This document shows positions 59,427 through 64,000 of a stretch of DNA of 64,000 bases, in pieces. The number at the start of each line of letters is the position of its first letter. Within the stretch, counting starts at the first letter, position 1. The stretch comes from Tribonema minus (taxonomy: Eukaryota > Sar > Xanthophyceae > Tribonematales > Tribonemataceae), in NCBI GenBank assembly GCA_017506865.1, contig JAFCMP010000357.1, forward strand, positions 563,001 to 627,000, given 5' to 3'. The translations under genes and the position numbers were made by a program. The notes under the pieces were generated by a model. It searched no databases. It was not told where the DNA came from and saw only the letters and a list, made by a program, of their open reading frames with translations.

Positions 59427-62400
59427 TCACAGCTGATCAAAAATTTCGCTATCCGAGTCTTCCCCTAAGCCCCCTTGGGCACCCGCATGAGCGCCAGCCA
59501 TGAGGGCGGGATCGAGTACATTTGGTGTCCACTGGTGGCCATTTGCAAATGATGCCGTCAGGTTCAAGGGGTTCTCCACCCACTGCAGCGCCGTCGCTCT
59601 GCAGAGGCGCAAGGCGTACAGAAAGGGACAATCACCAAGAGGTGTGAGATGCGTACGCATGCCACGAGTCGTTGACTCAGAGTCAACAGTGTGCAGCAAG
59701 TGGTGAAAGTATGGTAACATAGTGCTGCAGGCGATGCGATCCTTCAAAGTAGTTTATTGTGAAATGTGGATGAAACTGCTCATTGAAGTACATGTATGCC
59801 TGTGTCATCAAGAGCGTCGCAGTGCAATGAGTCTGAGTGCTTTGCCAGGTCTCCGTCATGTTTCTTTTCCATGGGATGCTGTACTCAAAGTTTGTGAGGC
59901 CTTTATTCCAGCTTGCTGGTAAAGCCTGGCGCCACTGGCACAGAACAATACAGTGCCAACCATCAATGAACAAAAACGCTTGAACAGCTACTCCACGTTA
60001 CTCAGCCGTGTACTTGACATATGTGGCAGGCTACAATTCAATGCGCCAAGCATGACTGCGTAATCTGAATCACAATACTACTGATACCGCTGAGACTGCC
60101 ATCATCACCAGTGCCGTGCTTGCTTTACTGCGCCAGAACACAGCCAGACACTCTGCTTGAATCATATGCCTGTGTTGCCACGTAGTCATGTGTTGTTGTC
60201 GTCTATCATATTCCATTGAGGCCAACTATCCCTTGTCACCTGGAGCTCTACGATCTTTTGATTCGTTTTCATTGATGCTGTTTCCAGGGTAAGTACCTCA
60301 CCTGTGTCGAGTCCGATAAGATACAGCCAAGCCCAAAAGGGCCGGCGCAAACAGTGCGCAGAACAAGAGCAGCGGCACAAACAGCGCTGTGGCACTGAGG
60401 CCGCTGTGCTCTGAGCTAGAGTTGCCATACACATACGCCACCAGGAGAAACTGCAACAGAGACAGGGAAAAGCAGGCGGACAATTTGCGCCAAGTCAGCC
60501 CATGTACACAGATTAGCATGATGAGCAGGGAGCAGAGACACAATCAGGAAGATGCATGCTGTTTTGGAAGGCACACTCCTAGGGTCACTGGCTTTGGCAA
60601 CTAAGAACTAAACGAGGTCATGTTCAGTGGTGCAGCCCCCGCCATGCACTAATCTAAGCGACCACAACCTTCAAGCTGCATCAACCACCCTGTAGTGCCC
60701 TGTTGTGTGTGACTCGTGAACCATATGCAGCTGCAGTGCCAGTCTGCCATACCCACTCGGTGCTCAATGCATCTTGTTGAGTCAGCCCACTCCACAGATA
60801 CTTCAGATTGACCAAGTCAAACCCTCCACAACTTTCACATATATTTAAACACGAGAGCTCAGGCTCCTCGCTAGGCCCCGTTGTGCGCAGCAGGACAGCT
60901 CTGCAGGATAGGTCTGCAGGACTGCTCAACACGCTCATTTCGATCAACACACGCATTATGTCCGCACATGGCGCTAAAGCAATGTGCATATCAATGTGAA
61001 GCGAGTCCAGGCAGCATAGACCCAACCTTTGCTGACAACAGCGCACACACGGCACGTTCAACAGCGTAAATTTCAACATCGATCCCCCACGCTCTGCAAC
61101 TGTGAGCGTCCACCAGCTGACAACGCGAACATCACATCTGCACTTCAACTCTGAACAGACTGTGTCTTTAGGTGCTGACTGCACATGACATAGCTTGTAT
61201 TGTGACCTGTCACAACATTACCATGTGCGAGAGAAGATTACAGTCACAGGGGCTGACCTCAAACAAAACCAGCGGCATGAGGAGGCACAGCACGGCAATC
61301 ACGCCAGTTGAAACCACTGACAGTGATAGAGCTGGCGGTAGGTGTCCAAAGTTGGCCAGGTCTGCAATGCACAATGAAGAAGGCACAGGTGGTTGGCACA
61401 TGGCACTTTCAAAGCATGGCCAGCAATGGCAGAAGCAGCTAAGAGCCACGCTTGGCGACAGTACATATGCGTTCCAGCACACCCCTGCCATGTGAGCTTC
61501 CAGCATTTTCAGGGCATATATGTCTGTATCGCAACAACACACTGCAAGAGACAGCAAGGCTTCATTGCAACAAAGCAGGGCTTGACGGACAAAGTTGCTG
61601 ACCATTGCATGTACACTTTCCGCTCACAGCCAGGAAGAACTGCACATGAACTGCTCAATGCATTTGTATTCAGCTTATTCATGACAATTATGATCAATGC
61701 ACTCTTGCACAAACCTGGTCTGTTGTCCCCTGATGCCAGCCTCCGTTTCCGACACCACCAGACCAGCCACCGAATGGCCACGCTGGCATATGCACCCAGC
61801 GCAACGCACACGCACACGCCCTGCACCACCCACAGTGGCGCCATCACTGCTGGCAGGCCTGGCTCCCCATCTGCAGTGCAGAGCACATGGGTGTCATGCT
61901 GCTGCATATGATGATAGTGATGCGTCATAATCATGTGCAGAACTGGACTTGACAAATGCTGCCATCAGCCATGGAGCACATGAATGACTGAAGCACATAC
62001 ACGATGCTTCTATGCTGTATGTAGTAATTGTCTAATGATGGTATCATGCAACGTCAAATGGGGGCTGGCAGTGAAAAGTCATCAACTACCGCACATACTC
62101 TACTCATTGCTGCAGACGAGTGTGGTGCTAATACTTAGCTTCAATGACACACTTGACAGTGTGCTTCTGCACCATTTGGCACCGTTTGGCCTGGATATGC
62201 TGCGACTTCGACTAATGTCACGGTTGCGTAATTCCAGCGCCAAGCCATGTCAGCTCAATGCACAAAAGCTGCACTTTCAGGAACACCCTGACAAGTGCAC
62301 TGTGATCTGCCTGCCCGATGAGCACTGCAACACACAACACCACGCCATTTGAGAAAGTTCACCCCTACATAGCGCGCAAACTAGACCAGAACGAACCCCC

Positions 62401-63920
62401 AAGTGTAGGTTTACAAAAGTGGGACCACTCACAGTCAAGATGCGCTGCTGCCATGAGGGCTGTTGTCAGCAGTGGCAGCCAGCAGAGCAACACGGCCAGA
62501 GTGTAGCACGCTGGATCCTGTCGTGTAGACCACCTCAGGCATGGTGACAGGCAGATTATCATAAAGACCGCCCACAAGGGTGCTAGCACTGCAAACCAGC
62601 CAGCTGCAACCACTTCCTGCAACACAAGGAAAGGAGGTGGGGAATCATCGGTAGGTAGGTATGTATTGGGTTTGAATGTATTGGGTTTGAATGCACATAC
62701 GTCGCCGTCAGCTGCTGTGCAGCACGTCAAGCACCATGTGAACCGCCATTTGCCGCAAACATGAGAGAGTCTGGGGTGATGGAATAGAGTGTGGAGGACT
62801 GTGCACTCAACATGCCGAAATACTTCTATGACTTGGTGGAAGTGTCAGCCTTGTGGAGTTGAAATGTTGGACTCGCATAAATGATCTCAGGTCTGCTATG
62901 CATCGCAAGTCAACCAGGTGACTGCCATGCGTTGAGCACGCTGCACAATGCTGGTGCTGCTATCGCAACAATGACAAGCCAAAGTGAAGAGGTGGTGTTC
63001 CATCTTCTATGCGCAAACATGCACTCAGTGCAGCTTGCCACATTCTCGTCAGTCGCGCTTGAGCTGTCACATAGAGTATATGCCATGGCATGGCCAGCCA
63101 CCACCTCCTCACTGCTTGACAGCTACCTTACATCTTGAGCAGATAGATACCCTGCCTATAGTGTTGTTAGCAATGAGAAGGTGTCTGATATACTTGAAGT
63201 AATATGCAGTTTCGTCCCGACACAGCAAGCATCACGTGGGAAGTGCCTGCAGCTTATGGCAAGTGACAGTCAGGGATAGCGCCTGAACTAAACCCTTGCG
63301 TCACCAAACAGGTTGCGCCAGTTGCGCCAGCTGACGGCCTAAGTGACTCGTGGCGCAACTGGCGAAACTCGCAAGTTTACTCGCGAGTACTATTCATTAC
63401 TCACGAGTTTACTCACGAGTCCTAACTAGGATTAGTCGTAACTGTGGCCCTTATGTAAGCTGTATGGACCTTATTAGTGACCGTAGAAGGACTATGAGCC
63501 TTATAAGAGTTGCGCCACTTGCGCCATGGTTAAACCACGTTAGCCTGCTCAAAACCTGAACCCAGTTGCGCTAAGGCCATCTGAGTTGCGGCGCTAGCCC
63601 TGGTGCTACTACAACACCAAAAGTGAAGTTCCACAAAGACAAAACAGGGCCCGTTCTTGTCCGCATTCTTCCGGGCTGAGACCAATCTACCTTATGAAAG
63701 AACGTCCTATAGGAACAGCGCATATGGGCTGCCGACCTGTATACTTCGAAGTACTATCATTTATGTGAGTTGGTAGATGATGCACTCTCACCTGTAGCTT
63801 CAGCCCAATCAGCACCAGCGTCAGTGTCACCAGCACCAGCAATGCCACGCCACTCAGCACTCCAACTGTCCGCTCCTCAAACACACGGTGGATGAAAAAC
63901 CACACAAACCCACGCATGCC
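59427..63920 (-). CDS. Multi-pass membrane protein, TMEM185-like (partial, continues past right edge)
   Basis: Exons in 5'-3' order: 63920-63792, 62616-62433, 61870-61715, 61361-61258, one ending at 60753 with unclear start, 60450-60302, 59598-59427. Neighbouring phases agree wherever both ends are known. Hydrophobic helices repeat the pattern of a helix, then LKL or HLD, then a W/P-rich PLW turn: LVLIGLKLQEVVAAGWFAVL, APLWAVFMIICLSPCL, AVLLCWLPLLTTALMAA, VMAPLWVVQGVCVCVALGAY, SVVSTGVIAVLCLLMPLVLF, ATALFVPLLLFCALFAPALL. This repeat of 'PLW' and 'LPLL.FE' resembles the TMEM185/fragile-X-F-associated family. The C-terminus is acidic (GEDSDSEIFDQL). The function of that family is poorly known. 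The N-terminal exons lie beyond the window. Confidence 0.65.
62662..62691 (+). repeat. Two tandem 15-bp units
   Basis: TGTATTGGGTTTGAA occurs at 62662-62676 and again at 62677-62691, just upstream (minus sense) of a membrane-protein exon. Confidence 0.85.
63310..63600. repeat. Cluster of GTTGCGCCA words with an inverted repeat, in an intron
   Basis: CAGTTGCGCCA at 63319-63329 is perfectly inverted at 63351-63361 (TGGCGCAACTG). Further copies or near-copies lie at about 63312, 63509, 63567 and 63585. Between them are several ACTCGCGAGT/ACTCACGAGT words (63379-63421). The block is unlike the surrounding intron and may be a small non-autonomous element. Confidence 0.55.
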
Positions 63921-64000
63921 CTGTGTGATGAGGCAAGTAGCGATGCAACAACAATGCGCATGCACAACAAGGTGCAGCAGCTGCAAATCAGTTCTGCAAA

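Noticed and set aside
62910..63104. Hydrophobic minus-strand frame as another membrane exon
   Set aside because: The exons at 63792-63920 and 62433-62616 already join in phase to give a continuous helix-loop. No splice signals require this one.

Overview
This window is nuclear DNA of a eukaryote, most likely a green alga (Chlorophyta, probably Chlorophyceae). Genes are split into many short exons with GT-AG introns, and runs of C/pyrimidine precede many acceptors. The window carries a centriolar cartwheel gene (SAS-6), a mitochondrial complex I gene, ER and nucleolar housekeeping genes, plant-type wall glycosidases and a degenerate non-LTR retrotransposon. I cannot fix the genus. Almost no gene is a single open frame, so the models below were assembled by hand from splice signals, reading phase and family knowledge.

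Layout. 1-0.5 kb: a Gly-rich first exon (-) running off the left edge. 1.1-11.8 kb (-): a seven-exon RIIa/DPY30-GAF-GAF protein. One of its introns holds a degenerate zinc-finger/reverse-transcriptase/endonuclease retroelement (about 2.4-7.6 kb, + strand). 12.1-17.3 kb (+): a secreted GH5 cellulase-like protein that seems to lack both catalytic glutamates; a 420-bp tandem repeat sits in a late intron. 18.1-18.9 kb (+): a 102-residue coiled-coil protein. 20.1-26.1 kb (+): SAS-6, nine exons. 27.0-36.8 kb (+): a two-RRM protein with a Gly-rich tail built from phase-1 exons and at least two alternative ends. 38.9-39.4 kb (+): an intronless 155-residue protein.

41.2-44.8 kb (-): NDUFA9-like complex I subunit. 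It is divergent from a GH10 xylanase at 44.9-47.5 kb (+), with only 97 bp between start codons. 48.3-52.6 kb (-): PDI with two CGHC thioredoxin domains and an ERp29-like tail, containing a GC-AG intron. 52.8-55.5 kb (-): Brix protein RPF1. 55.8-58.6 kb (+): an unrecognised four-helix membrane protein. 59.4 kb to the right edge (-): a multi-pass membrane protein resembling the TMEM185 family.

Neighbours are mostly functionally unrelated, as expected for a nuclear genome. Divergent pairs share short promoters (11.8-12.1, 44.8-44.9 and 55.5-55.8 kb). SAS-6 and the RIIa-GAF protein are both plausible basal-body or flagellar genes, and GH5-like plus GH10 give two polysaccharide-related genes, but no operon-like arrangement is implied.
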